From positions 7,005,501 through 7,069,500 of the forward strand of contig NW_024104532.1 of the NCBI RefSeq assembly GCF_003945595.2: DNA of 64,000 nt, in the 5' to 3' direction. Source of the stretch: Pipra filicauda (taxonomy: Eukaryota; Chordata; Aves; Passeriformes; Pipridae). Shown in pieces: positions 38,101 to 50,939 of this stretch. The stretch's first letter is position 1; every line of letters starts with the position of its first letter. Below the pieces are notes generated by a model. That model had not been told where the DNA came from. It worked only from the letters and a program-made list of their open reading frames with translations, and searched no databases. A program made the position numbers and the translations under genes.

Positions 38101-41100
38101 ACATTGTTTGTATAGCTGAATGTGTGCCAGAGACCAGGAAGCTTACAAAATTAATTTACTTTTCCTGTTATGACCTACTGTACAGGGTTGTACAATGCTG
38201 TCAAGTAGCTTGTGTACCATTTTTATTCATCCAGGCTCATCCCTGACCCTGTATAATAATAAAATCAAAAGTTTTTATTGTGGGAGACCACAGTCCATTG
38301 GGCAGTTTTGAAATGGTAGCCCACTGAAAAAAATTAATCTTAAGAACTGGTGATGTAATGCAAAATACTGTTGGCATGACTGAGTAGTAAGTGAACTGTT
38401 AGAAAGCTGCATGAGACAAAACACTTTCTATGCAGACTGAATGAAATGTAAACCAGAAAAATCCAGCACAAACCTATGGCATCACATATGCGTTTGGTTT
38501 TGCCTGTAAATGTGTTTCTCTTAAAATATGTTTGAAATTCTATTCTTCACATTATCTATTGTTCTTTATATTGTTATTGATTATTAAGTTAAGAACTTAA
38601 CATCTCACTTCCAGCAAGGTGTGAGAGACTGTTTAAAATATATCATATTTATTTGATGTTGAATGTTGATTTAGTCTTGAAATTGAGGTTGTTTTATTTG
38701 AAATGGTGTAGAAAAAACCCTTAAGCTCTGCAGATTCCATTATCCCTGAGGTGACAAGGTGTAAGCAATGTCTTAAGACAATTTGTGTTAAGACAATAAT
38801 CTTAATGTAATTGAAATTTCAGACAGGTGACAATCTTGAAGAGCCGTTTTTCCAGTCCACTGTCAATTTTGGCAGCAGATTGATAAACAAGGGTCCCATA
38901 AATTTAGGATGAGCAAACATTAGAGCTCACTGTGTTTCTCTAAGGCATGGCAGTTTGGATAGAACCATCATTTTAGAAATCAAGGTGCATTTTAAGCAGT
39001 TGCAGTAGTTGGAAATAAAAATTCAATCTGTGGCAACGAAGGACAAACATATCCACGATCCTAGTGCCATTCTATGCACTTCCCACATGGAATAGTTTCA
39101 GTTAGGTCTTGCACTGTTTTCATAGATGTTTGTCCTCTTTTGTGAGGACTGGCAATAGTCCGTGTGTCTCCTGCTGTGGCTCTGGCCCCATGACCATAAT
39201 TGTAAATGCAATTTAGTAGGTTGCACATATGTAATTGCTGACTCAATATGTGTCTCTAGGAAATGCCATCTCTCCCTGCAGGTTTGTTATCAACTCAATA
39301 CATCCTGTTAGAGGAAAAAAAAATATGAGATTTCTAGCAGCCAAAAAGCAGGTGTATTCCTATAAAGACTTACCTTGTCATTACATTTAAAATACCTCTA
39401 TTTAGTCATAAGTGTATATTTTGTGGCAAGTGCTTCTCTCTTTCTGCTGAGGGCAGTGGGAATCTGGGATAGGATGGTCCCAGCAAATGTGGCTGCACAG
39501 CACTGTTCTCACAAGGGGAAAGCTCCAACTGACTTCCCTGAGAGCGGTTCTTCCCTGTAGCAATTGCCATGGATATCAAATAGCTGGTCTGCAATAAACT
39601 CTGATTCTGAATGTCAGGCTGTTCAAACACACTATAATCACCATTGCAGAGATAACAAACTTTCCTTCGTAAGTGCTGGTTGTGACATGTTAATTTTGAA
39701 AGTAATAATAACCACGGGGTAAGTGTGTAAATTATCCCTTTTCAGATGCAGTTTTTACATAAAGACAATTCTTCAAAGCCAAATAGCAGAAGAATTAGCA
39801 GATATGTAAGCCTTCAGTTAAACACTGCATGGTTCTATTTTTCATTCCAGGAAATGTGCTTTTATTGCTTGTAGTTCCAGAGAATATTCAGCTTTATATT
39901 GTTTGGGATTTTTTAAAAATCTTACTACTAAAGGAGTTTGGGTTGTTTAACATATTCTCAGGAGTCCATGCTCCAAACTTTGCCCTCCAGTTGGTATTAC
40001 GGTATCAGTAATTGCTGCCTTGTGTTAACATTTATTTAAAGCTGCTGATTTAACATTTAAAAATTCTGAGGTTAATGGATCTGTATTCACGGATCCATTA
40101 ACCTCAATAAAAACAAATGGGACCTTTACTGAACTAAAATAAGTGCAGATCAAGGATACACTTTCACTAATACTTACTGATAGCATTTAGATTGTACTGT
40201 TAAAATGTCAGGTCATAAAAAGGGCTAGTAATGTAGTAATATTCAAGGTGAATTTCAGTGTTTCAGTCACTTCCATGACCCAAGATAGGATTGTTTAAGA
40301 TTAAGCAAGTTCAGTGTTCTAATTGCAAGGTATTCTGGATGGATTGCTCTATAAATGGTATGCTATTGGGACTGAGCTGGGTTTGCTTCAGAATGAAATT
40401 GGTTTGAATGCTTATCCATCTAATGAGCATATTATTATAGTGTAGTTAAATGACAAACATTTGTCTCATTATGTATAGAAATTGACTTCTAGCTTGCAGC
40501 ACAGGAGAAAGCTATAATACTTAAGAAATTAATAAATAAATAATACGATAGATTTCCTTAGACTTGCTTTCCTTTAGTCCTCGTGTTTAATCTAACATGG
40601 CCATAAACAAATATGGAGATCTAGAAACACTGTTTAAAAAAGCACATCACTCCCTCAGTTCATCTCCTGTATCATAATACAGCAAATCTGCTTTTACAAT
40701 AGGTCTATACAGAAATATGAAGTGTAAATACTGACTTGAACTCACAGATACAGACGTATTTGCTTTTGTGGGAATGAGCTGATTCCTCAATGAACATGTG
40801 ATTACATCTCTGTAGATCTTTAGAACTTGTTTATCAAAATTGTGTTTTCTTTCAGGGTCTTAAATAGGTATTAAAGTACACTAACACACACTTCAGGAAG
40901 TTGCAAGTTGCTCAGCGCAGACACCACACTTGGACTTGAAGAGTGAGGTCATAAATCACCAACAATGCCTGTGTGCTCTGTCCTGTGCTTGTGTATAGCA
41001 GGACTGCTTGTACCTTACAGTAAAGTAGCTTAAGTACTAAAAATATGTTGTTATTTTAATCATGCCAAAAGGAGAGATGGGAAATCACCCAACAGAGTAC

Positions 41101-43240
41101 TCTGAAGAGCCTTATATAGGCAGTTTGGAGCTATATTACACTGAACCCAGAGTAGGTGGATCAATATGTAGGTAATTTAGTTATATGGGCATGCAAAGTT
41201 TTAGTGGATATTATTGAAAGCCATAATATTTTCTACGTGGCTAACAATTAGAGTAAGAATGTGCAAAAGCACCTAAGCCTTTAGAAGCCAAAATCCCTTG
41301 GAAAATTCATGTTACCAACATGTTCAGAAGCTTTAGTGGCTTCATTTACTGTAATGAACAAGGCTGCAATATATTGTGAGTAGTACACCAGAAATAAAAA
41401 GGTTTGAATATTTTTTTTCAAAAAATTCATTTAAAAAGCAGGAAGTGTATATAAGAGATCAGTTTGAGTCCAGTTCCAAGATTGTGATACTTTTCCTTCA
41501 GGTTTCTGCTATTTTTACTAAAGACTTTACAGTATTATATAGGCAGAACTGGAATCTGAACTGGGCTTCTCTATGAGCTTGTTACAATTCAAAGTAACCA
41601 CTCTTTATGTTTGGGTTTTCTAATAGGAATATTGATTATCCTGTACACATCACAACAAACACTTATGTATTAAAATCTCATAAGAAACCAAACTAAAGGA
41701 ATAAATCTTGGTGACAAGTCCACAGATGTCACAGACTAGTAGCTTCCCAAGGTGTAAGTGTAGAACAAACTGAACTATAGTTGTCAAACAAAAGAGGTGA
41801 ATACCTTAGATCTACTGCCATAATATGTGGTTTGATAAATAGACCCCAACACTGGTTAAGAAAAACAGAGAAAAGCCATTTTTAAAGTACTTCTCTATTT
41901 AGAAAAATAGACAATGTCAGTTTTCTGCTGCTGTGATTTCATTTCAACTCTACTACACATCAAGTAGATTGGAGTCTCATGTTGGAAACCAGAATGCACC
42001 GCTGTGTGAATGGAACTGCATTACTCTGTGAATTGGAATGAATTAGGCACACTCTAATGCCCTGTTGTCCTGTCATATTTCTGCCTTTCTAAGAATAGTT
42101 CTTGTGAGAATTTCTTATTCCATCTAGGACAACACTTTAAACAAAATTTAATGGAGTTTTTCATCTGTTAAATTTTACTAGTAGCAATATTAGGGGTTTT
42201 TTAGCAGTCAAAATATGTTTGTTTTCTCTGAAAGTTGCACTTAAATCATTCACCAGTTTGGCTGATGTGAATGAACCTTAGAAATGTTGTCTTTAATCCA
42301 TATTAGGTGGCATTAAAATCTCCAGCTGCACTCTCAACTCTTTGAAATGCAGGATTTATTTTTTTTTTGTCACTAGGGTATTCCTGTGTTTTTGCTGAAC
42401 TGAGTGTTGAGCTTTCAGGTTCTTTAAAAAATCCCATATTAAATTCTTAACTGAGGAGGCATCAGCAGTTTCCAAATCTATTATTGGAGCTATATTATCT
42501 CTAAGAATATTTGAGACATCAGCTAAATCTTTTTCACTAGCTTGGAATCAAGCCTTATGAGTATCTACTTTGCACTTGAAAATAAGTGTTCTTACATATA
42601 CCTCTTTATTTAATGATGTGATCATGACAAGAGCATTTTGAAAAAATAGTTAATAGAATGCTCATGCCATGGAATTTTAGCCAGAATGGCAAACTGTTTA
42701 AAGAGAAAGGATACTTTCTGCCAGGTGACCTGTGGTGTTTTCTCCTCTGATCTGTATCTAGGCTGTAGCCAAGTTTGTTCTGTTTCATTTTTCAGGAATC
42801 TTTCCTGTGACCTAAATCTGCAAATGACACACAGCAGCAGAGGAATGTACTTCCCATTCTCCTTTGGTGCTCTTTTATTAATGGACTGTAGTGATGAGGA
42901 GATCTGTTATTGATTATTGTGTATTGGCCCCGGTTCAGCTGAGTGCTGCAGCACTTTGCTGCCTTTGAGTGGAAAAGTGTATTAAGTACCATTAGAGGAT
43001 TGACACAGTCAGATTGAGGACCAGTCCAAAAGTCATACTGAACTGCTTTTATAAATTTAAGAGTGAAAAAAGACAAACACACCACATTACATCACAAGAC
43101 AAACATTAGGTATTTATCTTACAAAATGTGTGTGTCGTTAATTTAGAGCTCTCTCTAGAGTACCCTCTGTTACATATACATGTTCTGTTGTAGGAAACAA
43201 TGAAGGGATTTACTTCTGGTGCTGCATTTACATTTGGTGT
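35200..43240. other. AT-rich unique sequence, no gene seen
   Basis: About 8 kb shows no repeat family that I recognise and no frame above about 90 codons. The perfect 15-bp inverted repeat at 40067 is its only clear structural feature. The stretch 39420-39560 is somewhat GC-richer. Confidence 0.6.
40067..40106. repeat. Perfect inverted repeat, 15-bp arms, 10-base loop
   Basis: The left arm tgaggttaatggatc (40067-40081) is the exact reverse complement of the right arm gatccattaacctca (40092-40106), with tgtattcacg between them. Pairing stops at both outer ends, so the stem is too short for a typical microRNA precursor. There is no terminator context, as this is not bacterial DNA. A template-switch event during replication could create such a structure. 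Confidence 0.95.
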
Positions 43241-43251
43241 TATGGATCACC

Positions 43252-43385
43252 AAATCACACAGTGGTTCAGGTTGAAAGGGGCTGCTGAGGTCATCTAATC
43301 CAACCTCCCTGCTCCAGCAGGGTCATCCTTTCATTACATCACTTTGCACGGCTCAAACTGCACTTTAAGTTCTCAGATCACCTGA
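43252..43385 (-). mobile_element. CR1 LINE 3'-end fragment, antisense
   Basis: The + strand reads as the reverse complement of a CR1 3' end. It has aaatcacacagtggttcagg, then gttgaaaggggctgctgagg, then tcatctaatccaacctccct, then gctccagcagggtcatcc. These match the familiar bird CR1 blocks (AATCACAGAATGGTT, GGTTGGAAGGGACC, CATCTAGTCCAACC, CAGGGTCA) in order. After about 43340 the similarity fades. The copy is 5'-truncated and mutated, with no open reading frame. A long A/C-rich simple repeat begins about 85 bases downstream on the + strand. CR1 is the main LINE of birds and reptiles, so this supports an avian host but not a particular order. Confidence 0.85.
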
Positions 43386-43470
43386 AAATTTTGCTTCAGA
43401 GTTTAAGTCTGAGCATCAGGAAAATCCTTCCCCTGAAATCCTTTGTCAGATCTTCTGTATTTTGTGTATA

Positions 43471-43602
43471 AAACCAAACCAAACCAGATTAAAAAACAAA
43501 CAAACAAACAAACAAACAACAACAAAAAAACAAAACAAAACAAAACAAACAAAAAAAAACCAACCAAAAAAAAACCCAAAAAAAACCAAAACAACAAACC
43601 AA
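43471..43602. repeat. Long A/C-rich simple repeat (CAAA/CCAAAA type)
   Basis: About 130 bases are made almost only of A and C on the + strand. It starts with aaaccaaaccaaacc units, passes through a perfect (CAAA) run, then mixes CAAAA and CCAAAA units. Frames of up to 120 codons cross it on both strands, but they encode only low-complexity Lys/Asn/Gln/Thr or Phe/Val/Leu runs and are not genes. It lies just 3' of a CR1 fragment in + strand coordinates. Confidence 0.9.
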
Positions 43603-44009
43603 GCCCCTACCTCCATCCCAGAGACTGAACTGTGTGAGCTTATGCTTTTGTACATATTAATGAAGAGTATGATTTGCATGAAAATAGATTTCAAAACTGA
43701 AAAAAATGCAGAATGCAGCTCAAAGCAGAGATTTACCAAGTGTCTAATTCTTTTAGTAACAGATCTGTTTCCCAAAAGTCTTTTCAAACATATTTCTCTA
43801 AGGATTTTCAGTTTATTTGACTGAGGCCCTCTGCTAAAGAGACAAAATCCCCCTGTGCTTCACAACCTTTGAGCATGACTGGTGGAATTCATTTTTCTTT
43901 GTGGTAGGAAATTGTGGGGTAACCTCTAAGGAGTCTGTATATGAAGGTGTCCTGCAGCATATTGTGGCTTGGGTTTCTTTAGAAGGTATTCCTTCCTTGT
44001 TTTCATTGC

Positions 44010-44100
44010 AAAAACAAAACAAAGAAACCAAACGAAACCAACCAACCAATCAACAACCACCAAAATAAATATAACCCCCCCACACACACAGAAAACCCCT
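44010..44100. repeat. A/C-rich simple repeat with CCCCCC(CA)n end
   Basis: This is a second A/C-only tract about 400 bases after the larger one. It has aaaacaaaacaaagaaacc, then (CCAA) units, and ends in a C run followed by acacacaca. Unit structure drifts along its length, as in a decaying simple repeat. Confidence 0.85.
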
Positions 44101-44109
44101 TATTTCTGG

Positions 44110-45340
44110 AGTTTAAATTGAATTTCTTGTATTTCAGTTCATGCCCACTGTCTCTTGTCTGTTCACTTGTCCATTCATTTACTTTACATCTGTCAAAATC
44201 AGGTTAAATTATGCAATTATAATGATATATAATGTACATCTAGTTCAAAAGTGCTGTTGAATTTTTTTTTTTTGATACTACAGAGGAGAAACAGGATGAA
44301 AATGTGGGTGACAGTTGTTCAGGGAGAGTTTCCTTGTGTCTGGCGTGTTATTGTAGTCACACCTTGTCTGTTTGGTTGCTGTAGTTCTCAAACATAAAGA
44401 GCAATAGTGAAACAAAAGAGGTTTAGACTGTGGGATAGATATCTGATGGTCTTTAATTAAATTATCCAAACAGTGACTGGATATCAATAAGAAGCCTTTT
44501 GCTTTCATTCTCCTGAAAGGTATCTCAAGGAATACAAGGCTTTCCATTTGCTGAAATTCCTTATGTTGTTTGGGGACACTCACAAACCAAACCAACAGAG
44601 GAACCAAACCCAAACAGTTCGAAAATAATCAGATATTCAGCATACAAAATGCAGCAGAAGTTTTATTGATGACTTTTACCCCCTAGGATGTGTGCTGTGA
44701 CCCATTATTCCTGGAACATGATTTAATGCAGTACGGTTTAGTTAGTGTATTGAAGGGTCTGTATAAATTGCTACAACTAAGCTGAAAGCATGCTCAAGTG
44801 GGAAAACATGTTGCAATGAGTTTTGGTACTTTCCAGCTTCAGTCTCCAATTTTCATTTATTTCATGTTAAAAATAATAGTAAGATTGGGAAATGTTTATC
44901 CAAATTTTAAATTATAAAAAAGTCTGAAGTCTCTCTTTATTTCCATTAGTCTGTGACAAAATATAATATAGAAGAAACCACCACATTTTCTTCCATGTGT
45001 CTCAATATGGGAAACTAAATTCCTCAGTATTTAAATAGATTATTAAAAGTATAGGCTGCTAAAGAATTTATCTTTTGTGAAACAGATGGATATTAGAGAT
45101 AAGCCTACCTGCCCCAAATAATTTTTTTTTTAAATCTCCAGTATTCTGTGCATTTTTTTTATCCAAAAGGAGGGTCTCCTTGCTTGCCTCTGACTAATGA
45201 TCCGCTGGAAGATGGGAACTCTGAAATGTGGATATGCAATTATCTGAAAATACCTGTTTCCATTTCTCAGTTTCCTTCAATTCAGATAGTGCATATTCAA
45301 ATAAATTGAAGGCAACCTTTGCTTTATGCAAATTAGTGAA
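44110..45340. other. AT-rich unique sequence, no gene seen
   Basis: A - strand frame of 111 codons (44278-44613) has no known domain. Nothing else is visible. Confidence 0.6.
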
Positions 45341-45349
45341 CAGAGAGCA

Positions 45350-45850
45350 TGTCAGCCTTTTTTCTGGAGCTGCACCTGCTGAACTTCCCATTTGTCCCAG
45401 CAGTGATGGTGCTGTATTGCCTGTGAGATGTGTGGCTGTATCTCTAAGGTACAAACCCCACAACATTCCTCTCTCCTTGGCACTGGATTTTGGAATTTAT
45501 TATTATTACAGTACATTAAAGAGCTTTGGAAGCCCAGCAGAGAGCTTTGAACACTCCTGTGCACGCCCAGCAGTGATATGGTGAGCAGGGAAACAGGACT
45601 GGGGGGAGGCTGCAGAGACCTTGGAGCCCCTTTAGGAGGGTTTATCATGGCAGTTTCAGCTTGTGGGTGAATTGCTGGCCTTGGTTTTTGGAGATTTGCT
45701 TCATGTGGCATCACCAGTTCTGCTCTTGCTGGGTTTGAAGGGCTTTTGAGGCTGAAGGACCCATCTCTAACCAACATCTTTCCAGCCACTTCCCCAAGTG
45801 GGAACTTGGGTTTGCCATCACTGAGGCTTGATTTAGGACCCATGTATTTT
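45350..45850. other. GC-richer pocket with the longest ORF, probably non-coding
   Basis: 35 of the 60 bases from 45601 are G or C. The - strand frame 45352-45843 is open for 163 codons and begins MGPKSSLSDGKPKFPLGEV. It has no domain, signal peptide or membrane segment, and its later part is Pro- and Gln/His-rich. The + strand is open over 118 codons in part of the same stretch, which indicates low stop density rather than selection. It could be a pseudogene or retroposon remnant, but no family is recognised. Confidence 0.4.
45793..45810. repeat. Short hairpin, 7-bp arms, 4-base loop
   Basis: cccaagt pairs with acttggg around the loop ggga, inside a GC-rich pocket. Confidence 0.8.
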
Positions 45851-46035
45851 ATTCACTCTTTATTTACCTGTTGTTTTGGATTGTAATGACTGTAATTGAA
45901 GCACCTAATTCCAAAAGAGGTTATTAAGTAAATAAATTAATCAGATTGCATTTCATGGTAATATAATCAAGATGATATTTGCCTAGTAAAGTATTATCAT
46001 TTTATAAATAGTTCATGATATCTGACTGTTTACAT

Positions 46036-46053
46036 ATATATTCATGAATATAT
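46036..46053. repeat. Perfect 18-bp palindrome
   Basis: atatattcatgaatatat is its own reverse complement. Its AT-rich composition makes a chance origin plausible. Confidence 0.9.
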
Positions 46054-47600
46054 TAACATTCAGGAAAAGTATTTCAACGGAATTCTAAAGTAGTCTATTT
46101 TAAATCTTATTTTTTTAAGTTGTTTAACATAACAGTAACACACTGTTTTACATACTTTTATTTGTCTTCCACAACACATGAATGCACTGTAAACACTTAT
46201 GGAAAAGTGAAACTATGTTCTTTAAAAAAGCCTCTTTTGATATTATATCTGCTGGGGTTTGGATTTCACAACTCACTGAATATCCTGGGCCTCACTATCT
46301 TATGTAAAGAGAATAGCAGATTATAAGCTTACTTATTACCATTTCATTTTTTATGATCTCACAAACAAGCTCAGCAGCCTCCCTTCTCACCCTCCACAAG
46401 CTGTGGTAACTAAATAAAACTAAGCTTGTAATTCATCCCCTTGTATTTAAAATGCTTCAGCAGAAATATCTGTTTTAGCCTTCTCTCTGCCATACAACAT
46501 AAGCAGAACAGAAGGTTGGATAGTGTGTAAATGACATCCTAATCATTAAAAAACAAACAAGAAAAACTGAAATTCAGCACTGGGTCTTCACCCCTATAAT
46601 AAGAGCAATTCACAGTCAAATAAAATTGAATGCTGATATGTTGAGAACAATTAAGCAATAGAGGCAGTTGGTTATGGTAGACATTATATGAGAAGCCTTT
46701 TCAGATATGACAGAATAAGTGTGTATTGGCACAGAGCACTAGTGGCATTCCCAGTCTGTCTTGGTTAAAATACACAATTGTACTAATTTTAACCTGACAA
46801 CAGGATATGGCACTTCAGGTTCAGCTGGTAGGAATTAGTAGGAATCTATAAAGTCAGAAGCTGAATTTTACTGGAAACAAGGCAGCTAAGCAAGTACACC
46901 CTTGATGATTTTTCCCTGGTGTCTCTCTTCTAAAACAAGGAGAACACAGCACTGTTTGGAGAAATGTAAACCACAGTTTGGAAATAAGGTGCAATTACTG
47001 TTGTCACGTGTTAACTACAATCTGGGTGAATGTCACCTTATTCTACACACTGTTGCTAAGTAGACATGTTGGTGCTAGTAATGTTTCTGCAAACCTTCCG
47101 TAATTTACCCTCATATTTGGTATTTGACATAAGCTGAGAAGCTCAAGGCACCAGAGACAGATATGTTTTCATGGAAAACAGCTCTGTTCTGGAATTGAAG
47201 ACCATGGCAGAATATGAGAACCTTTAGCTTGCACAGCTTCATGTGTTTCTTCAGGTTCTACTGCTGAATGAACTCAAACCCTAATCCTGGGTTTACAAAA
47301 ACTTGTATTAAAATGTGTACACTGTGGAAGATCTGTGTGAAAATGCTGAGCAGAGGCTCCTTTGGTGTTCTTTACGTGGAAGATTTTCAGAATTTCAAAT
47401 GGACTCCACTCAACTTTTATCTCAGCTGTAATTCTTTGACTCTTTCCCTAAGCAATAGAGGATAACCTGATTGCAAAGGCCCAGCTGTCCTGAAATTTCA
47501 CTCCTGCTGAAGGGATGATATACATAAAATTAGGGTTGGTCTCCTGGACGGGAGAATAAATTAAAATATTAGAGCTAGCCTTTTGTCTCATTTGAAAGAT

Positions 47601-47650
47601 GAAAAGAAAAAAAAAAAGGGGGGGAAAAAACCCCACCTCAAACCAAACCA
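47601..47650. repeat. Homopurine A/G tract followed by A/C-rich tract
   Basis: gaaaagaaaaaaaaaaa is followed by seven G, six A and then ccccacctcaaaccaaacc. The A11-G7-A6 part is a pure purine run. Confidence 0.75.
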
Positions 47651-47920
47651 CCACTGAGTTTGTGAATTCATATTGTTTTATCGGAGACAATGGACAGTGA
47701 AATATTTAAAGATATCTACATATTTTATATTTTCCCAAAACACTTTCTATTAAAAAGTATTAGTTGCCTATCTAACTATCCAAGTACATGGATGCCTAAG
47801 CCCATGGAATTTTGTGGAAATTAATAGCTGGGAGTTTTAAAAATCTTACTTGGTGCTCATCTGGTAGTTGCCTAATACCTAGAAAGTCTGATCCTATTGT
47901 AATGTTCAAAGATGAAAAGC

Positions 47921-47955
47921 CTATATTTTATAGATATAAAGACTATATTTTATAG
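47921..47955. repeat. Two copies of a 13-bp unit, 22-bp period
   Basis: ctatattttatag is present at 47921-47933 and 47943-47955. Both copies are exact. Confidence 0.85.
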
Positions 47956-48070
47956 CTTGCTGTCTTTTTAAAAGTCAAATAGTATAAAAATTAAAATACA
48001 CCCCATTCCTGATAGTGTAACAGATTTACAGAAAAATCTGCAGTAGGAAAATTATTTTAAGCTCTACCCG

Positions 48071-48147
48071 AAAATTAAAAAAAAAAAAAAAAACAAAACC
48101 AAAAACCAAACCAAACAAACAAGCAAACAAAACCAAAAATAAAACCC
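48071..48147. repeat. A-rich simple repeat (A run then CCAAAA units)
   Basis: A run of about 17 A is followed by caaaaccaaaaaccaaacc and more units of the same kind. It has the same composition class as the tracts near 43.5 and 44.0 kb. Confidence 0.85.
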
Positions 48148-50835
48148 TAGGACAACACAGAAAAATCAATCTTGGGACATTTCCATGCTGATTAGCATTC
48201 TGCATAGCCCAGGTACTCCCCCTTTCCAATCCATACATCTTATGTGCCGCATCCTTGACATATTTTTAGTCCTTTCAAAGCAGCTGATGTGGAGTGAACA
48301 TTCAATCCATTTTGCTATTACCTTTATGAAAGCTACAGTGCACCTTGAGAAGAGCATGCCTGACCCAATTTGATCTTTCATTTCTAACACCATAGCTTGC
48401 TGACTTTCTAAAGGATACTCAAGAAAGGCTTATTAGCAGATGTTATCACTGGAATCACCTTTTCTGAAATAAGGAATGACAGGACCATCTGTTCATTTGT
48501 TGCTTGATAACCTAAGCTTCCATGTTGTCCTGGAAATCCTGCTGATAGATCTGTCTCCATGTGGTCACATAGCACTGATCTGTTTGGAGTGGATTTTTGT
48601 GGAGCAGAACAGAAAAAAAAAAAAATGGAAAACAGAAATGCTCTTTTAAAGAGCAAATAGCAAAGGCTCCTGAAGAGCATGGGGACAATTTTCAGTGGAA
48701 CCTGAGTGAAATAGTGCCACAAATCCCACTGCCTTGAAATGAAGGACAATAAAGCAGTGAACCTGTACTTGATGCTTATGGAAATTATATCTCTTATTAG
48801 TTTCTATAGCTGAAGGATGTGTGCACTGCTGATTAGTGAAGAACTTAAGTGCTGCTGATAAGTGTATAGAAAAACAAGCAGTAAGGCTTAGAAATTCTCT
48901 GAAAATACAAAACAAATGATGAAATCTCTTTAGGGAAGTAATTGACCTTTTTAAATTATAAGCTCTAGAGTAGAAAGATTTAAGAGTACTAATTTGCAGT
49001 GAAGCAGGTGTGACAGCTTAACTGCTAACTTTTTACAAATATGGTGTGCGAAGTCTAAGCAGTCTATAATGTTAATATGAATATATAATAGGCACCTTAA
49101 TAACCCAAAATATCTAGAAGAAAATAAGTGCTGTTTAGAATTACTGTCATGGCACTTGTAGTAATCCAAATCTTCAGTGACTAGCCATTGATTGTAGTTG
49201 CTTACAGTTTTGAACAAAAGTCATCTCTTATAGTTACATACAGATTTGTTAAAAAAAAAATGACAAATCACATATACTTGATATGATTTACATGTTAATG
49301 TCAATTTTTTCAATAAAGCACAAACTGATATAAAAGTAGCTTGTGAATGGAGATGCTTTGTTGGATGTTATATGCTGAGGGAACATATATATTGCCAGTG
49401 AGGGGGTTAAGTGTGGGCTTTACCCTTTATTGAGTCAATGAACTGCAGATTAATCCATCAAGAGCAAGAAATGCCACCCAATCTAACAGAGCATCAGTTG
49501 TTTCTCTAAGGAAGTGGAAAGGAGAGTAAGAAAGAACTGAAATTTGGGGATAAATTCCAGATAGAATGTGTATTACAGTACAGCAATTCAACTGGAATCA
49601 GAAAAAAATATCCTGTGGGATACAATATTGATAAAAGTAGATAAATTGCAGGTTTTCTTTCATCTGCTCGCTTATGCATTTTTAAACACGGTGTTGGGGA
49701 ACATATTAATATATTTACAACCCCTCAACACATTTTCCCAGCTATTCAAAGGGTAGCAAAATTCCACCGAAGTGGAGCTGCAGAGGCTGAGTTGGGGCTG
49801 TGGGAGGGCAGTGCCCCAGGGTTTGCGTTTTAAGCAAGAAAACTGTCTGGCAGAATGGGGAGAGTGTCTGAACCCTAATTGTCCATGCAAGATATTTCAC
49901 CAAAACTACTGCAGAATATTGCTTTTGGGGCACTGCAGCTCATTTTGGATTCCTTCACTAAACGGTGACTTAGTGTGTAAGAAGGTGGTTCAGAACATTA
50001 CTTGTAGCAGGGGGAAAAAAAGTCCCTTTTAAGGTTCTTTATTCCCCTGTTTGCTCCAGAGAGATACTTAAATGATTGTGAGCCCAAGTACCTGAAGCTC
50101 TGTAGACATGGAGTTATTGGGGATCTTGGCTTGTGCATGGTGAAAACATACATAAAATGTATCTAAAAGGTAAGAGATGTATGTTTTCAATTAATTCTTT
50201 TACTGTCTAATTTTTGTAACACTTGACCGAAAGAATGCCTGCTTGGGCTGCTTATGACTAATTAGTAGGATTAACTCTTGTTTAAAAATGTTGCCTGAAA
50301 ATACATAACAGTATGCATGTAGACTTGTAATGAAATTCCTAGAGAATGTTAACTCAGTTCTTCCACTAGGATTCTTCTCAGTGCTCACAGCACAGCAGGT
50401 GGAGAGGAAGGAAATTTTCTTGCCCTGTAGGATTTTCTTTTCTGCCTGGGCATTAAAATTTTACTGTAAATTCTGTATTTGTTCTTTTGTTTGCTGTAAG
50501 CCAATAAATATGAATGGCAGTATTCAAGTTCACTTGCTGCAGGATATGCAGAACTAAGGAGCCCCCTCCTTTTGCAGGGTCCTGTGAGAAAACAAGAGTC
50601 ATCACAAAATAGTTATGAATCAGGTTGTGTAAATATGCTACCTGCTCTCTTCCTCCAAACAGCAAATCTCTAAAAATAAATACAGATATTATTACTGTGG
50701 AACTATCCAGGCTGTCAGGTTTTACGTGTACATTTTTATTTAAAGCATTCGAGGAGGTTCTCTGCCTTCTTTAAAAGTCAAGATTGGCAAAGTTGGTCTC
50801 TTTTTGCATTCCTGGGACTAGGATACACTTAGTGA

Positions 50836-50932
50836 TTTTTTGTTTGGTTTGGGCTGGGTTAGGTTTTTTTTTTGGTTTGGTTGTTTTTTTTCTTGGTGGG
50901 GGAGATCGATTGTTTTGCTGTTGTTGTTTTTC
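50836..50932. repeat. T/G-rich simple repeat (antisense counterpart of the A/C-rich class)
   Basis: The + strand shows ttttttgtttggtttggg, a run of nine T with ttggtttggttg, and ends with gttgttgttttt. Read on the - strand this is the same CCAAA/CAAAA composition as the tracts at 43.5-48.1 kb. The centre is interrupted by ggtgggggagatcgatt. Confidence 0.8.
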
Positions 50933-50939
50933 CCTCACA

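Larger units (their letters stand above)
45860..50830. other. Unique sequence, no gene seen
   Basis: Apart from the tracts at 47601 and 48071, the only contrast is a GC-richer patch at about 49745-49960 with words such as ggggctgtgggagggcagtg and one CpG-containing tttgcgtttt. Frames of up to 113 codons are without known domains. Confidence 0.55.

Noticed and set aside
40067..40106. microRNA precursor
   Set aside because: The stem is 15 bp with no extension, below the usual length needed for Drosha/Dicer processing.
43446..43824. Overlapping ORFs of 113 and 120 codons on opposite strands
   Set aside because: Both run through the A/C-rich simple repeat and encode low-complexity peptides.
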